64,000 bases of DNA from Phormidium tenue FACHB-1050 (lineage in GTDB: Bacteria; Cyanobacteriota; Cyanobacteriia; Pseudanabaenales; Pseudanabaenaceae), in NCBI RefSeq assembly GCF_014696925.1, contig NZ_JACJQY010000021.1:1-64000 (forward strand), read 5' to 3'. Shown one piece after another: positions 53,134 through 62,411 of the stretch (within the stretch, counting starts at the first letter, position 1; each line of letters begins with the position of its first letter). The notes beneath the pieces are model-generated. The model worked only from the letters and a program-made list of their open reading frames with translations. It ran no database searches and was not told the DNA's origin. The translations under genes and the position numbers were made by a program.

Positions 53134-55214
53134 TAGAGGGTTGCATATTCAGATTCGAGGCGATCGCTGTCTCGCTCCATTTCCATTTCTAAGACTGAAG
53201 TAGATTGCTGAGCTTCTTGGAAATAAATAATATCTTTGCGGGGATCGACTTCACCAGTTTTAATGCGTAAATTATCGCCCACTTGAATCTGACGATTAAT
53301 TCGCATCGGTAACTTCAAGCCTAAGTCCTCGATCAACACTAGCGCCAGTTTTTCATTTTCGCGCAACCAGTCCAGCATCAGCGCTTCCCACACCACATCT
53401 TTGTTACGACGCAGATATTCTAGACTCCAATAACGTACCGACTGCTTCTCGACCTGATTGGCATCCCAAATCGCAGGATCGATCGCTTGCAAAATGGCTG
53501 TCAGCATTTCTGCCGTAAATGGCAAAGGCTCCTCGCGCAAAAAAGCTTTGATTTGCCAATGCGCTAATAGATCGCTATATCGACGAATTGGCGAAGTTAC
53601 CTGTGCATATGCATCAAGCCCTAAACCTGAATGGCGCGATGCATATAAACCTAATGAACCTTTAGTCATACAACGACAAATCGCAAATTCACGCACAGGG
53701 CCTGATGGCAATTGCATCAAGGTATCGAGGGGCGGCAATTCGGGCTGTTCTTGATAGCGATAGGGGATGGGAATATTGTTGGTCTGGGCGAATTTAGCGG
53801 CGACTTCACCTGCGAGGATCATCATCTCGGCGACCAGTTGACGCGAGAAGGTATCTTCCATCAGTTCTAAGGTGAGGCGATCGCCATTTTTAGAGTCAAC
53901 CTTAACGCTGGTATCAGGTAAATGAATTTCGATCGCACCCTGATCAACACGCCATTTTTTGCGGAGGCGGGCAAAGTCAGCCAGGCGATCAAGATCGTCC
54001 TCCACCCCAAGTTGCAACATTTCCTCAACATCTTCATAGGTGAGGCGATAGTTGGGCTTCACTAAACTTGCCACGATCTCATAATGAGCAACTGCGCCAA
54101 CTTCATCAAGATCGACGGCAAAAGACATCGCATGACAAACTTTATTTTCGATCAAACTCATGGGGCCAGCCGCTAGCTCAATCGGAAACATGGGGATCAC
54201 GCCTGTGGGCAAGTAGACACTTGTACCCCGCTTACGAGCATCCTTATCCAGAGGACTTTCAGGATCGAGCCATCTTGTCGGATCAGCAATATGAATCCAA
54301 ATGCGTTTGCGTCCATCCGCTAGCGTCTCAATACTCAGACCATCATCAATTTCCGTGGTACTAATATCGTCAATCGTATAAACATGTAGATGGGTGAGAT
54401 CGCGCCGCAAGTCTCCCATGTTGTCAGGAATTGGGGAAGTGAAACACTCTTGGGCGGCAGCAATCAATTCATTGGCAAAGCGAATCGGAATCTGGCTACG
54501 CAGTAAATTCAGATTTTCATGTTCACTCCAAATACCGAGATCGACTAGCATTTGGAAAGCAGCTTGTTCATTTTTAGAGCGTTTGGCAAAACTTAAAAGC
54601 TCTTGAGCCGCAGCTTTGTCTGAAGCTTCATCACCATAAAGAGCATAACGCTCTAGACAATCTAACCGACTGCGATCGCTAGTTGTCCATGCTACGTCAC
54701 CACCTGAAAGCTTAGTAGTTAGCTTTTGCTGAAATTCTTCGATTAATTTAGCTCTTTGAGCCGCAGCATCAGCTTGATGCTTTAACTCGGAGACTTGTGA
54801 GCTTGAGCGTGGCTCATAGAGATCGCCTTTTTGCTTAAAGTAAATTTTGTCATTACTTAATAAGCAATAGGATGCGTAGGAAGTAACCGCAGATGATTCT
54901 GAAAATAGAAGATTAGCAAGATCATTGGGATTTGTGGCTTGATTATCTTCAATCAAAATTTCCCATGCGACTTCTAGGCTAGAAGGATCGAGAAATTTTT
55001 CAACTTTTTGCAAAAATGAGGGGATTTGCAAATGGGTAAAACTAGAATTTTCACCACTAGCTTTGATGGTGTAGTTTATTTCGCGGGGATGGATGGTGTG
55101 GGTATTGCCGTTTTCATCGATCGCTTGAAAGTGTTTTTTGCCTTCAGGACGATCAATCACGACAAGGCGGCGATCGCCATGCAATTTCACTTCGACTAGC
55201 GTACCTTTTTCCAA
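53133..55214 (-). CDS. rnr: RNase II/R-family exoribonuclease
   Basis: 693 residues. The RNB catalytic domain has the acidic cluster region TIDDISTTEIDDGLSIE, the ADPTRWL segment, and ARKRGTSVYLP. Toward the end are YAQVTSPIRRYSDLLAHWQI and an S1-like strand set (LKLPMRINRQIQVGD). The N terminus is short and lacks the double cold-shock domains of E. coli RNase R, as is usual for the cyanobacterial enzyme, so RNase II versus R cannot be decided. It degrades RNA 3' to 5'. Confidence 0.9.
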   Translation of the reverse strand: MEKGTLVEVKLHGDRRLVVIDRPEGKKHFQAIDENGNTHTIHPREINYTIKASGENSSFTHLQIPSFLQKVEKFLDPSSLEVAWEILIEDNQATNPNDLANLLFSESSAVTSYASYCLLSNDKIYFKQKGDLYEPRSSSQVSELKHQADAAAQRAKLIEEFQQKLTTKLSGGDVAWTTSDRSRLDCLERYALYGDEASDKAAAQELLSFAKRSKNEQAAFQMLVDLGIWSEHENLNLLRSQIPIRFANELIAAAQECFTSPIPDNMGDLRRDLTHLHVYTIDDISTTEIDDGLSIETLADGRKRIWIHIADPTRWLDPESPLDKDARKRGTSVYLPTGVIPMFPIELAAGPMSLIENKVCHAMSFAVDLDEVGAVAHYEIVASLVKPNYRLTYEDVEEMLQLGVEDDLDRLADFARLRKKWRVDQGAIEIHLPDTSVKVDSKNGDRLTLELMEDTFSRQLVAEMMILAGEVAAKFAQTNNIPIPYRYQEQPELPPLDTLMQLPSGPVREFAICRCMTKGSLGLYASRHSGLGLDAYAQVTSPIRRYSDLLAHWQIKAFLREEPLPFTAEMLTAILQAIDPAIWDANQVEKQSVRYWSLEYLRRNKDVVWEALMLDWLRENEKLALVLIEDLGLKLPMRINRQIQVGDNLRIKTGEVDPRKDIIYFQEAQQSTSVLEMEMERDSDRLESEYATL

Positions 55215-55290
55215 AATTGCCCCTTGTCCACCAAAGCCAAAAATTTTCTTTAATATTCTACCGTTTTATATAGCGGTCGCTATACAAAAC

Positions 55291-55331
55291 CAAAAACTAG
55301 AGGCGGTGCAAAGCACCGCCTCTAGTTTTTG
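55291..55331. repeat. Perfect hairpin, 19-bp arms
   Basis: CAAAAACTAGAGGCGGTGC and its complement around AAA, upstream of the RNase gene. A small dyad TATAGCGGTCGCTATA lies just left of it. Confidence 0.9.
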
Positions 55332-55374
55332 TATAAAGCAAAAAAGTACTTTGCGCTGTCTTTACTTTATTAGA

Positions 55375-55560
55375 CTAAACAATTGCATATTGCATCGTGC
55401 TGGCGATCGCACCAACCGCAGAGGCGGCGATCGCAGGTTGGTAAGCGCTAAGTGCAAATAATGTTGATGTTACGGGTTGTTTGGGGGCTGCAAGCATAGC
55501 AGTTCCCAAAACTAGCAAGGCAATACTAGATTTAAGGCTAAAAGTGCTATTCATCTTCAT
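55375..55560 (-). CDS. Small exported protein, unknown
   Basis: 61 residues from ATG 55560, which has an excellent GGAGG Shine-Dalgarno. The N-terminal half is a typical signal peptide (KSSIALLVLGTAMLAAP); the rest is small and Ala/Ser-rich (LSAYQPAIAASAVGAIAS). Not recognised; probably secreted or membrane-bound. Confidence 0.6.
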   Translation of the reverse strand: MKMNSTFSLKSSIALLVLGTAMLAAPKQPVTSTLFALSAYQPAIAASAVGAIASTMQYAIV

Positions 55561-56086
55561 ATTCCTCCAACAATCTTTTCCCAACGAACCCAATGACTAA
55601 ACTTTGATTCTTTTTGTTTCTAGAGCTCTGGTTAAAGTGCGTTTACAGACTCTTGTGATAATAATTTTTAGGTTCATCGACTAAAAATCACTTTAATTAC
55701 ATTCATGATAATTGATACATAAAAGTAAAAATGTAATTTAGATATCATGTTCTGAGTGATTTTAGTCACATACAGGCAACACAGTTGATATTAATGAGGA
55801 TTAATACCTATACATAGCCATCCTCAACATTTTATGGAATAACGCCCTGAAACTTACTCTTTTCCGTAAAACCTAAACTCTAAAGACTGAATTAATCAAG
55901 CTTAAGTGATTTGAAGTATTAATATGATCTGGGGCAACATCCGTAAAAATATAGTGAATTGTAATGTGTTTCTAATGTATAGGTTTGACTAAAAATCGGA
56001 AAGCGCTAACTGGGTGATTTAATTCGATATAGCCATTTGCGGCGTGCGAAGCACGCTGCAAATGGCTATATCGAACTGACGTTAAT
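55561..56086. other. Intergenic region downstream of ccmN
   Basis: 526 bp, AT-rich, without a gene. Holds the promoter side of the small exported gene and, at its right end, a strong hairpin at 56023-56075 that follows ccmN. Confidence 0.6.
56023..56075. terminator. Hairpin downstream of ccmN
   Basis: 53 bp: TTCGATATAGCCATTTGC arm, one mismatch, then GCGTGC-GAA-GCACGC. It lies 12 bp after the ccmN stop and probably ends the ccm operon. Confidence 0.8.
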
Positions 56087-56944
56087 TTAGTTTTGTGGGT
56101 AAAGCCTTTTGATGAAGCGATTAATTTGAGATTGAGCGTGGGCTTTAGCTTGTGCAGAATTCGCAGTTACCATAGTCGAGATATCAGTTTCCAAAGGATT
56201 TACGGCTGGATTAGCTTGCTCATTAACCAAAACATCAGCAGTTTCTAATGCCTGATTCGCGATCGCTTCCGTGGGAATTTCTAACTTTGTTTCCGTGACT
56301 GTACGTTCTACCGAATTAGCAATAACACTCTCTGGTGTTGCAGTTAAACTCGTATGCACATAGGTTTCGGTCGTTGATCGTTCAACTATATTGTCATTGT
56401 CAGCAACACTATCAGCACCATTTAAGGTTGCTTGACTAAAGCCGATCGCCTGCCCTAGATTATTGGCTAAAGGTTTTGCTGATGAATAGGTATGTGTAAA
56501 CGAGTGGTTTGTGGGTGACGTATAAGTCTTACTAATTTCTAATTCTTGGGCGATCGCAGGACTCACCTCTTTTTCCACAGCACTTTGCTCTAAACCACTG
56601 ATCAAAGAACAAGGTGGCACGATCGCACCTTTGCCAATTACCGCACGCACAATTGAACTCGACGCACCAATACAAGCCCCTTCCCCAATTTTGCAAGTTC
56701 CATAAATCAGAACTCCAGCCCCCAAATTTGCCCCAGCCCCAATTTCTAAAAGTCCATCTTGGGCATGAAGGACAGCACCCATACCAATACATGCACCTGC
56801 CGCGATCGTAATTCGCCCACCCTGATCAGCTTGGATTAATACGCCCGATGCGATCGCCGCCGTCTCATCGATCACTACATCCCCACAAACGTAGGAGCGA
56901 AAATCTCCGATCGGTTCTAAAGGTGGTAAGTAGTTCGATTGCAT
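56087..56944 (-). CDS. ccmN: Carboxysome assembly protein CcmN
   Basis: 285 residues from ATG 56944 (the ORF is open for 15 more codons upstream). The N-terminal hexapeptide-repeat left-handed helix (VVIDETAAIASGVLIQADQGG...GAGANLGAGVLIYG) binds CcmM. A long low-complexity linker of about 110 residues follows, then the C-terminal amphipathic encapsulation peptide (AQSQINRFIKRLYPQN) that recruits CcmK shell proteins. It is the last gene of the operon; a family B element lies between it and ccmM. Confidence 0.94.
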   Translation of the reverse strand: MQSNYLPPLEPIGDFRSYVCGDVVIDETAAIASGVLIQADQGGRITIAAGACIGMGAVLHAQDGLLEIGAGANLGAGVLIYGTCKIGEGACIGASSSIVRAVIGKGAIVPPCSLISGLEQSAVEKEVSPAIAQELEISKTYTSPTNHSFTHTYSSAKPLANNLGQAIGFSQATLNGADSVADNDNIVERSTTETYVHTSLTATPESVIANSVERTVTETKLEIPTEAIANQALETADVLVNEQANPAVNPLETDISTMVTANSAQAKAHAQSQINRFIKRLYPQN

Positions 56945-56961
56945 GATTTTTATATTCTCTA

Positions 56962-57064
56962 ATACCAATTCACGAAAGTGTGACAACACTTTTGCGAATT
57001 AAAAACTAAACCTAGTAAGGGTTTTCAAGTTAATAAATGACTACATCATTTATTAACTTGGTAT
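56962..57064. mobile_element. TACCAA double-hairpin element, family B, copy 2
   Basis: 103 bp from ATACCAA to TTGGTAT: a hairpin GAAAGTGT-GACA-ACACTTT, a central AAACCTAGTAAGGGTTTT, and a second hairpin AGTTAATAAATGA/TCATTTATTAACT. It lies 17 bp before the ccmN start, inside the carboxysome operon. The first hairpin matches copy 1 closely; the second has a different arm sequence. Confidence 0.85.
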
Positions 57065-57125
57065 AAATTCATCAAGGACTTCGCTAAGTTCTTGACAACA
57101 ATTACTCGCTAATTACTTTCTAAAT

Positions 57126-57152
57126 AGAGAACCTCGCAAAGCGAGGTTCTCT
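57126..57152. terminator. Hairpin after ccmM
   Basis: Perfect 12-bp arms AGAGAACCTCGC around AAA, 8 bp after the ccmM stop. It may stabilise or attenuate the transcript between ccmM and ccmN. Confidence 0.8.
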
Positions 57153-57159
57153 AGAAACA

Positions 57160-58452
57160 TTACTTTGCAGGACGTTGAATGATACCTTCAAACACACGAC
57201 GTTTTGCCTTGGTGTCAATACCTAGCAAACGCACATACTCATCACCATGCTCAGCAAGACAAGCTTCTAAAGCCCGAATTACTTCAGACTCATTTGAAGC
57301 GGCGATCGGTGAACAGCTATGCCAAGAACTAGTACGGAAATGGCGCTCATCAGCATGTTCAGTGCCAATTCGATATCCCTGAGACAATAGTTGACGAATG
57401 CGTGACAGCATATCTGCACTGAGATTACCAACACTACCGCCGCCATAGGAACTATTGCTAGAGTTGCTTACCTTAACCGCAGTCCGAGTTGCAACTACAG
57501 GCTGTCCCCCTGGGCGATGTACTAGCAGTTCGACAACGCGGCGTTTTGCTTTAGTGTCAACTCCGACAAGGCGCACATATTCATCGCTATATTCAGCAAT
57601 GTAATTTTCTAAAGCAGCGATCGCTGCCGCAGGACTGCTAGCTGTAATAGCGGGCAGAGTTTGCCAAGAAGTTGTACGGAAATGACGCTCATCGGCATGT
57701 TCAACACTAATGCGATGACCCTGCGCCAAAAGTTGACCTACGGTAGTTGATACATCATTCGCCACACCATTACCATTGGTCGCACGAGGTGCGCTATAGC
57801 TTGCCGAAGCCCCATTACCATTGGACTGACCAATGCTCACAGCTTGACTATCAGCACGTTGAATAATTGTTTCTACGACACGACGTTTCGCTTTAGGATC
57901 GACTCCTACCAAACGCACATATTCACCTTCATGCTCAGCGAGAATGCTATTTAATGCAGCGATCACTGTAGATTCATTCGAGGCATCGATCGCAGGACCA
58001 GTCATCCATGCTGCGGAACGAAAACGACGAGCATCAGCATACTCAGTACTAATGCGATAGCCTTGAGCAAGAAGTTGACGAACTTGGCTAGAAATATCAT
58101 TATTGCTCGCATGAGCTGCGCCATTGGAGGTCGCTTTAGGTGCAGTGTAAGTATTGTTGCTGGGAGCAGAATTGCTAATTACCACAGGCTTATCGCTGGG
58201 GCGTTGAATAATAGTTTCTGAAACACGGCGCTTTGCTTTAGGATCAACCGCAACTAAGCGCACATATTCGCCTTCATTTTCAACTAAAGCTGATTGGACA
58301 GCATTAATTACTGTTGTGGCTTCAGATGTATGTGGAATAGCATGAGATTGCCAAGAGCCACTGCGGAAACGGCGTACATCTGCGTACTCGACCGCAACAT
58401 GGTAGCCCTGACCTAAAAGTTGTCGTATTTGCTGCGCTAAATCCCCATTCAT
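57160..58452 (-). CDS. ccmM: Short CcmM form (internal start)
   Basis: ATG at 58452 encodes [13 protein letters not shown], exactly at the first SSUL module, and is preceded by AGAGG with 9-nt spacing. Internal initiation making M35-type CcmM is established in Synechococcus; here it would give about 430 residues with four SSUL modules and no anhydrase domain. Confidence 0.75.
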   Translation of the reverse strand: MNGDLAQQIRQLLGQGYHVAVEYADVRRFRSGSWQSHAIPHTSEATTVINAVQSALVENEGEYVRLVAVDPKAKRRVSETIIQRPSDKPVVISNSAPSNNTYTAPKATSNGAAHASNNDISSQVRQLLAQGYRISTEYADARRFRSAAWMTGPAIDASNESTVIAALNSILAEHEGEYVRLVGVDPKAKRRVVETIIQRADSQAVSIGQSNGNGASASYSAPRATNGNGVANDVSTTVGQLLAQGHRISVEHADERHFRTTSWQTLPAITASSPAAAIAALENYIAEYSDEYVRLVGVDTKAKRRVVELLVHRPGGQPVVATRTAVKVSNSSNSSYGGGSVGNLSADMLSRIRQLLSQGYRIGTEHADERHFRTSSWHSCSPIAASNESEVIRALEACLAEHGDEYVRLLGIDTKAKRRVFEGIIQRPAK

Positions 58453-59196
58453 AGGTTCATTCCTCTGTGCTGGTGTATTTGTAAGGGTTTGATTAGTTTG
58501 ATTAGAATGTTGCTTATTAAGCTGTGTATTAAAACTGGCAGCTGCATCACTGATTGGCTGTGACGAGTTCTCTTGTTGTTGGCGAATCGGTGTAATGCAG
58601 GCAATATCAGCAGCACAGCGATAACCTTGTCTTAAGGACTCGTTGATACCGACAACATGACTCGCAAAGTTTTGGTCTGATTCCCGCACATTCGGTAGCA
58701 GATCGGCTTGTTGCTGCGTTGTAATCACTGCACCAGAAGGAACATATTTACCCGCAGGAATTTCTACATCTTGGACAAGGGCATGTAGGGAAATAATGCA
58801 ACCGTCACCGACTCGCGCATTAAATACCGTCGAGCGGAACCCAATAAAACAATTATTCCCAACATAGGCTGGTCCATGGATCAAAGCCATGTGCGTGATG
58901 GAGGTACTATCACCAATCCAAACGGAATATTCTTTTCCGTCATCGCCAACCACGCGACCTTTTTCCAGACCATGAATCACAACACCATCTTGGACGTTAG
59001 TACTGTTTCCAATATGAAAAGGATGCCCCTCATCCGCACGAATCGAGGTTCCAGGGGCAATCAAAACATTAGCGCCGATATAAACGTCGCCAATTAAATT
59101 GGAAAAAGAATGAACGTAGGCGGATGGATCGATTTTGGGTTCTGCCAAGTTCCTAGACCAAGGTGTAGGGGGGGCAGCAAAGCTACGAACTACCAT
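57160..59196 (-). CDS. ccmM: Carboxysome scaffold / gamma-carbonic anhydrase CcmM
   Basis: 678 residues. The N-terminal gamma-CA domain (1-200) keeps zinc ligands His75, His102 and His107 and the Cys194-Cys200 pair that activates the Thermosynechococcus enzyme when oxidised, so an active anhydrase is likely. Four RbcS-like (SSUL) modules follow, each with IRQLL-QGY and ADxRxFR, joined by Ser/Asn-rich linkers; they bind Rubisco into the condensate. Only the fourth module has the redox Cys pair (WHSCSP and EACLAE). An internal start at 58452 can give a short form. Confidence 0.96.
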   Translation of the reverse strand: MVVRSFAAPPTPWSRNLAEPKIDPSAYVHSFSNLIGDVYIGANVLIAPGTSIRADEGHPFHIGNSTNVQDGVVIHGLEKGRVVGDDGKEYSVWIGDSTSITHMALIHGPAYVGNNCFIGFRSTVFNARVGDGCIISLHALVQDVEIPAGKYVPSGAVITTQQQADLLPNVRESDQNFASHVVGINESLRQGYRCAADIACITPIRQQQENSSQPISDAAASFNTQLNKQHSNQTNQTLTNTPAQRNEPMNGDLAQQIRQLLGQGYHVAVEYADVRRFRSGSWQSHAIPHTSEATTVINAVQSALVENEGEYVRLVAVDPKAKRRVSETIIQRPSDKPVVISNSAPSNNTYTAPKATSNGAAHASNNDISSQVRQLLAQGYRISTEYADARRFRSAAWMTGPAIDASNESTVIAALNSILAEHEGEYVRLVGVDPKAKRRVVETIIQRADSQAVSIGQSNGNGASASYSAPRATNGNGVANDVSTTVGQLLAQGHRISVEHADERHFRTTSWQTLPAITASSPAAAIAALENYIAEYSDEYVRLVGVDTKAKRRVVELLVHRPGGQPVVATRTAVKVSNSSNSSYGGGSVGNLSADMLSRIRQLLSQGYRIGTEHADERHFRTSSWHSCSPIAASNESEVIRALEACLAEHGDEYVRLLGIDTKAKRRVFEGIIQRPAK

Positions 59197-59364
59197 AGTG
59201 AATCTGCACTTCTAAGCTTTACCTATATTCTGATTGTCAAAATCGAGAGTATAAGAACTTAAAAGCGCTCCTCCAAATAACAACTTAAGCTACAACGTCG
59301 GAGAACTGTATATTTACTAGCGCTGATCAATAATTGAACGAGAGATACTTACGAATAAATACCT

Positions 59365-59673
59365 CTATAGCATTCTCTCACTGTATTTTTTGCTGTAGAG
59401 AGTGCGATCGCTCAGACTCACTGTGTCAATGATCGCAATAACTGCGGCATCAATCGGACGATTTTCGCTATTTGTCACTTGTCTAGCACCACTACCACGA
59501 GTAAATAGCACCCATTCGTCTACACCAGCACCGACTGTATCAGCAGCCACTTCATACTCTGGAAGCAACTGCCCTTGCAAATCAATAACTTGCAAAAGCA
59601 GAAACTTAGTTCCAGACAAATTGGACTCTTTGTAGGTACTGACGACCGTACCGCAAACTTTAGCGATTTGCAT
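59365..59673 (-). CDS. ccmL: Carboxysome vertex protein CcmL
   Basis: 102-residue EutN/CcmL-family pentamer that caps the icosahedral shell corners. Motifs are AKVCGTVVSTYKE, LLLQVIDLQG, ADTVGAGVDEWVLFTRGSGAR and AVIAIIDTV. It lies between ccmK and ccmM as in other beta-cyanobacteria. Confidence 0.95.
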   Translation of the reverse strand: MQIAKVCGTVVSTYKESNLSGTKFLLLQVIDLQGQLLPEYEVAADTVGAGVDEWVLFTRGSGARQVTNSENRPIDAAVIAIIDTVSLSDRTLYSKKYSERML

Positions 59674-59787
59674 ATTGTTATGAGTACGTTTACAGAATGA
59701 ATAAAATACGGATAGATGCTAGCCAAAGTCTGAGTAATAACAAAAACAACCTTTAGATAAAGGTTGATCGCGCTAGCTAAGCCCTTA

Positions 59788-60129
59788 CTATGGACGATTG
59801 ATAGGACGGATAGAGTTCACATTGTCACGGAACTGATCGACTTCTTCGGTGTAACGAATAGGTAGAACGTATTCAAGGTTTTCGTGAGGACGAGCAATGA
59901 TGTGTGTGGAAAGTACTTGTCCGCCGTTTACACGCTTTACGGACTCAGTACCTGCTGCTACTGAAGCTTGTACTTCGGATACATCGCCACGGACGATAAC
60001 GGTCACACGACCACTACCGATCTTTTCGTAGCCAACTAAGGTTACGCGAGCGGCCTTGACCATAGCATCTGCTGCTTCTACAACGGCAGGGAAACCAAGG
60101 GTTTCAATCATTCCAACTGCGATCGCCAT
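59788..60129 (-). CDS. ccmK: Carboxysome shell protein CcmK (CcmK1-like)
   Basis: 113-residue BMC hexamer protein: [47 protein letters not shown]. The central pore loop KIGSGR is retained. The C terminus is longer ([10 protein letters not shown]) than in the next copy, the usual difference between CcmK1 and CcmK2. Confidence 0.95.
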   Translation of the reverse strand: MAIAVGMIETLGFPAVVEAADAMVKAARVTLVGYEKIGSGRVTVIVRGDVSEVQASVAAGTESVKRVNGGQVLSTHIIARPHENLEYVLPIRYTEEVDQFRDNVNSIRPINRP

Positions 60130-60234
60130 AATTAATGTTCTCCTAATAAAAAACAGATGATGAAATTAATGAAAATTTAGTCTTTTGATACTTTTTTGAG
60201 AGAGTCTTTTTGAGACAATCTTTAATAAGTAGAT

Positions 60235-60543
60235 TTAAAAAGCAAACTGCTCTACTTCTCGCGTATAGCGAATTGGTAGAACGTACTCTAGGTTTTCGTG
60301 TGGTCGAGCAATGGTATGAGTCGAAACAACTTCGCCCCCATTAACCCGATTTGCACCTTCAACACCAGCAGCCATAGCAGCTTTCACCTCAGAGATATCG
60401 CCTCTGATGATGACAGTTACTCGTCCACTACCGATTTTCTCGTAACCCACAAGGGTGACGCGAGCAGCCTTGACCATAGCATCAGCAGCTTCTACAACTG
60501 CGGGGAAGCCTCTGGTCTCGATCATTCCAATACCGATCGCCAT
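60235..60543 (-). CDS. ccmK: Carboxysome shell protein CcmK (CcmK2-like)
   Basis: 102-residue BMC protein, nearly identical to the adjacent copy up to the IRYT segment. First gene of the ccmKKLMN operon, with a good leader; the two copies are 105 bp apart. The major facet hexamer of the shell. Confidence 0.95.
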   Translation of the reverse strand: MAIGIGMIETRGFPAVVEAADAMVKAARVTLVGYEKIGSGRVTVIIRGDISEVKAAMAAGVEGANRVNGGEVVSTHTIARPHENLEYVLPIRYTREVEQFAF

Positions 60544-60869
60544 AATTTAAGTCAGTGTCCTTACGACTCTCTAAAAAACTGAAGTTCTTGAGGTTGTATC
60601 TATCAAAAGATGTAGATGCACAAGCGCAACTACTGATCTTAGCTACGATCGGTTCGCTTTAAACATCAAATTTCAAATTTTTAATACAAAATAAAAATGA
60701 GATGACGCTTGGCGCGTTTTGAAAGCTACATTTTTGCAGGTAGCTTTTCGCAGCTAATTTACAGAAATATTTTTGACTTACTGTTGCAATTAATTTACTT
60801 AACCTAGTTATTAAAAAATAGTAAATAAGTATTTATTACTACAGACTTAGTCATACTAAATCTGAATAA
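60544..60869. other. Promoter region of the ccm operon
   Basis: 326 bp without a gene, AT-rich; it must contain the promoter of the ccmK2-led operon. I see no motif I can assign to CcmR or CmpR with confidence. Confidence 0.5.
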
Positions 60870-61088
60870 TCAGGGAGAGTGAATAATATTAATATATTCA
60901 ACTCTATCTTTATATCTACGATAACGAGTGGCGGTACATTTGACAATATAAGCCGTCATGATAAATCTAAATAGTGCATATAATCTTGGCTTATTTGCAT
61001 CAAGATATATTTCTTTCCCAGTTTTAAAATAGGCTCTCAACCCAAGAATTATTACAGCGCTGTTTGGGTTAAGTATAGCTGTAGCCAT
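60870..61088 (-). CDS. Doubtful small ORF between ccmK and ccmO
   Basis: 72 codons. The N-terminal part (MATAILNPNSAVIILGLRAYF) overlaps repeat-like DNA and no motif is recognised. It lies in line with the ccm genes but has no clear Shine-Dalgarno. Probably not a gene, listed because it is the only frame in the gap. Confidence 0.25.
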   Translation of the reverse strand: MATAILNPNSAVIILGLRAYFKTGKEIYLDANKPRLYALFRFIMTAYIVKCTATRYRRYKDRVEYINIIHSP

Positions 61089-61089
61089 T

Positions 61090-61136
61090 CAAAACCCAAA
61101 CAGTGCGAAGCGTCGCCTCACACTGTTTGGGTTTTG
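61090..61136. repeat. Hairpin, 16-bp arms
   Basis: CAAAACCCAAACAGTG and its exact complement around a 15-nt GC-rich loop CGAAGCGTCGCCTCA. The loop is the apex seen in other members, here not symmetrical, as if one side of an older stem had changed. Confidence 0.8.
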
Positions 61137-61178
61137 ATTTGTCCTGATACAGGCTAAGCTACAAAATTTCAAAAGCCA

Positions 61179-61217
61179 AAAAGTATGGCACATGCTACTC
61201 GTGTGCCACACTTTTTA
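61179..61217 (-). terminator. ccmO terminator
   Basis: AAAAAGT-TGGCACA / TGTGCCA-ACTTTTT hairpin with one internal mismatch, 14 bp downstream of the ccmO stop. It separates ccmO from the ccmK operon. Confidence 0.75.
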
Positions 61218-61230
61218 TTTTGCAGATCAT

Positions 61231-61977
61231 CTAGCGATCGCTGATCGAAATAGTTTCTACTTCGGCAATCTCTAAATTAGGTAATTGTACTAACTCTCGC
61301 TCTTGTTCTTGTAAGGCGACCATGGGAATGCTTACAGGTATTGGTGTTTCGATCCAATATTCTGAAGTTGGCAAGGTTTCTTCGAGATCGTCAAGAGGAC
61401 GAGGAATAATCATCAGGGTATGAAACTCACCAATGCGTTCGGCTTCATACATTCCTGCTTCAATCGCGATCGCCACATCGGCGACATTGCCACGAATAAT
61501 GGCTGTGCATAACCCCGCTCCAATAGTTTCATAGCCCGCTAGATTTACATCTGCTGATTTCAGCATCATATCGGCAGCCCCCACCATCGCGGGAAAACCT
61601 CTGGTTTCCAGCAACCCGATCGCTTGATTACTCAAACGGCTATATTGACCATCCGTTAACTGACTAAGGCGACTACTAATAGGCAAAATCGCTTCTAAAT
61701 TGGGATAGGGACGGGGAATTACAATTGTGGAAACTAGTTGACCAAATTCTCTAGCAGTTTCGGCTCCTGCTTCGACAGCCATGCGAACATCGGTAATTGA
61801 ACCACGGATGATCGCCGTACAAAAACCATTGCCCACTTTTTCATATCCGACCAGTCTCACAGTTGCTGATTTGAGCATCATGTCAGCAGTTCCGACGATC
61901 GCAGGGAAACTAATAGTTGAGACCATTCCCAAAGCACTTCCTGAGAGATCGATTCTTTGAGATGAACTACTAGACAT
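61231..61977 (-). CDS. ccmO: Carboxysome shell protein CcmO (tandem BMC)
   Basis: 248 residues with two BMC domains in tandem: SALGMVSTISFPAIVGTADMMLKS and GLLETRGFPAMVGAADMMLKS, each followed by GYE and AIIRG. The C-terminal 40 residues are a flexible tail. CcmO is thought to sit at facet edges or organise CcmK. It is a separate transcription unit upstream of ccmK2, with its own terminator. Confidence 0.94.
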   Translation of the reverse strand: MSSSSSQRIDLSGSALGMVSTISFPAIVGTADMMLKSATVRLVGYEKVGNGFCTAIIRGSITDVRMAVEAGAETAREFGQLVSTIVIPRPYPNLEAILPISSRLSQLTDGQYSRLSNQAIGLLETRGFPAMVGAADMMLKSADVNLAGYETIGAGLCTAIIRGNVADVAIAIEAGMYEAERIGEFHTLMIIPRPLDDLEETLPTSEYWIETPIPVSIPMVALQEQERELVQLPNLEIAEVETISISDR

Positions 61978-62081
61978 TAGCTAACACAATAATTAAAAGA
62001 ATTTATGTGGAGGGGAAAACGCTCAACATTACCCAGTATCTTAACTGAATATAGCTATAGCCATCAATGTTAGAACGCAAC

Positions 62082-62166
62082 TATAGCTACAGCCACCTGT
62101 ATCAGCTAGTGTGAGGCGGCGCGAAGCGCCGCCTCACACTAGCTGATACAGGTGGCTGTAGCTATA
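62082..62166. repeat. Perfect hairpin with 41-bp arms
   Basis: Arms of 41 nt (62082-62122 and 62126-62166) are exactly complementary around GAA. The core is GTGAGGCGGCGC-GAA-GCGCCGCCTCAC. It is the longest palindrome of the window. Confidence 0.95.
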
Positions 62167-62209
62167 AAAACCAATAGAGAGTGGCGGCAACACTTCTTTT
62201 TGAGAAATG

Positions 62210-62264
62210 CACAGTATATTTTTTGAAAGTGTTGCTTCGTAACACTTTCAAAAAATATACTGTG
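62210..62264. repeat. Perfect hairpin, 24-bp arms
   Basis: Arms CACAGTATATTTTTTGAAAG... and complement around a GCTTCGT loop. It contains GAAAGTGTT, also found in the first hairpin of family B elements. Confidence 0.88.
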
Positions 62265-62321
62265 ACAATATCTGGTATGTTTGTAGCACTCGTTATGGGA
62301 AGAAAGTCTAAATTTTTAATA

Positions 62322-62411
62322 TAGCAATCCTAAATGAATCTCGAAGATCTAAGGCTCAGAACAAGGAGCTTAAGCCCCTTGTCTTTCTTCCAAATGATTT
62401 AAGATTGCTAT
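62322..62411. mobile_element. 90-bp element with ATAGCAATC termini
   Basis: ATAGCAATCCTAAAT at the left and ATTTAAGATTGCTAT at the right form imperfect terminal inverted repeats, with an inner AAGGAGCTTAAGCCCCTT dyad. No coding capacity. A MITE-like element. Confidence 0.7.
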
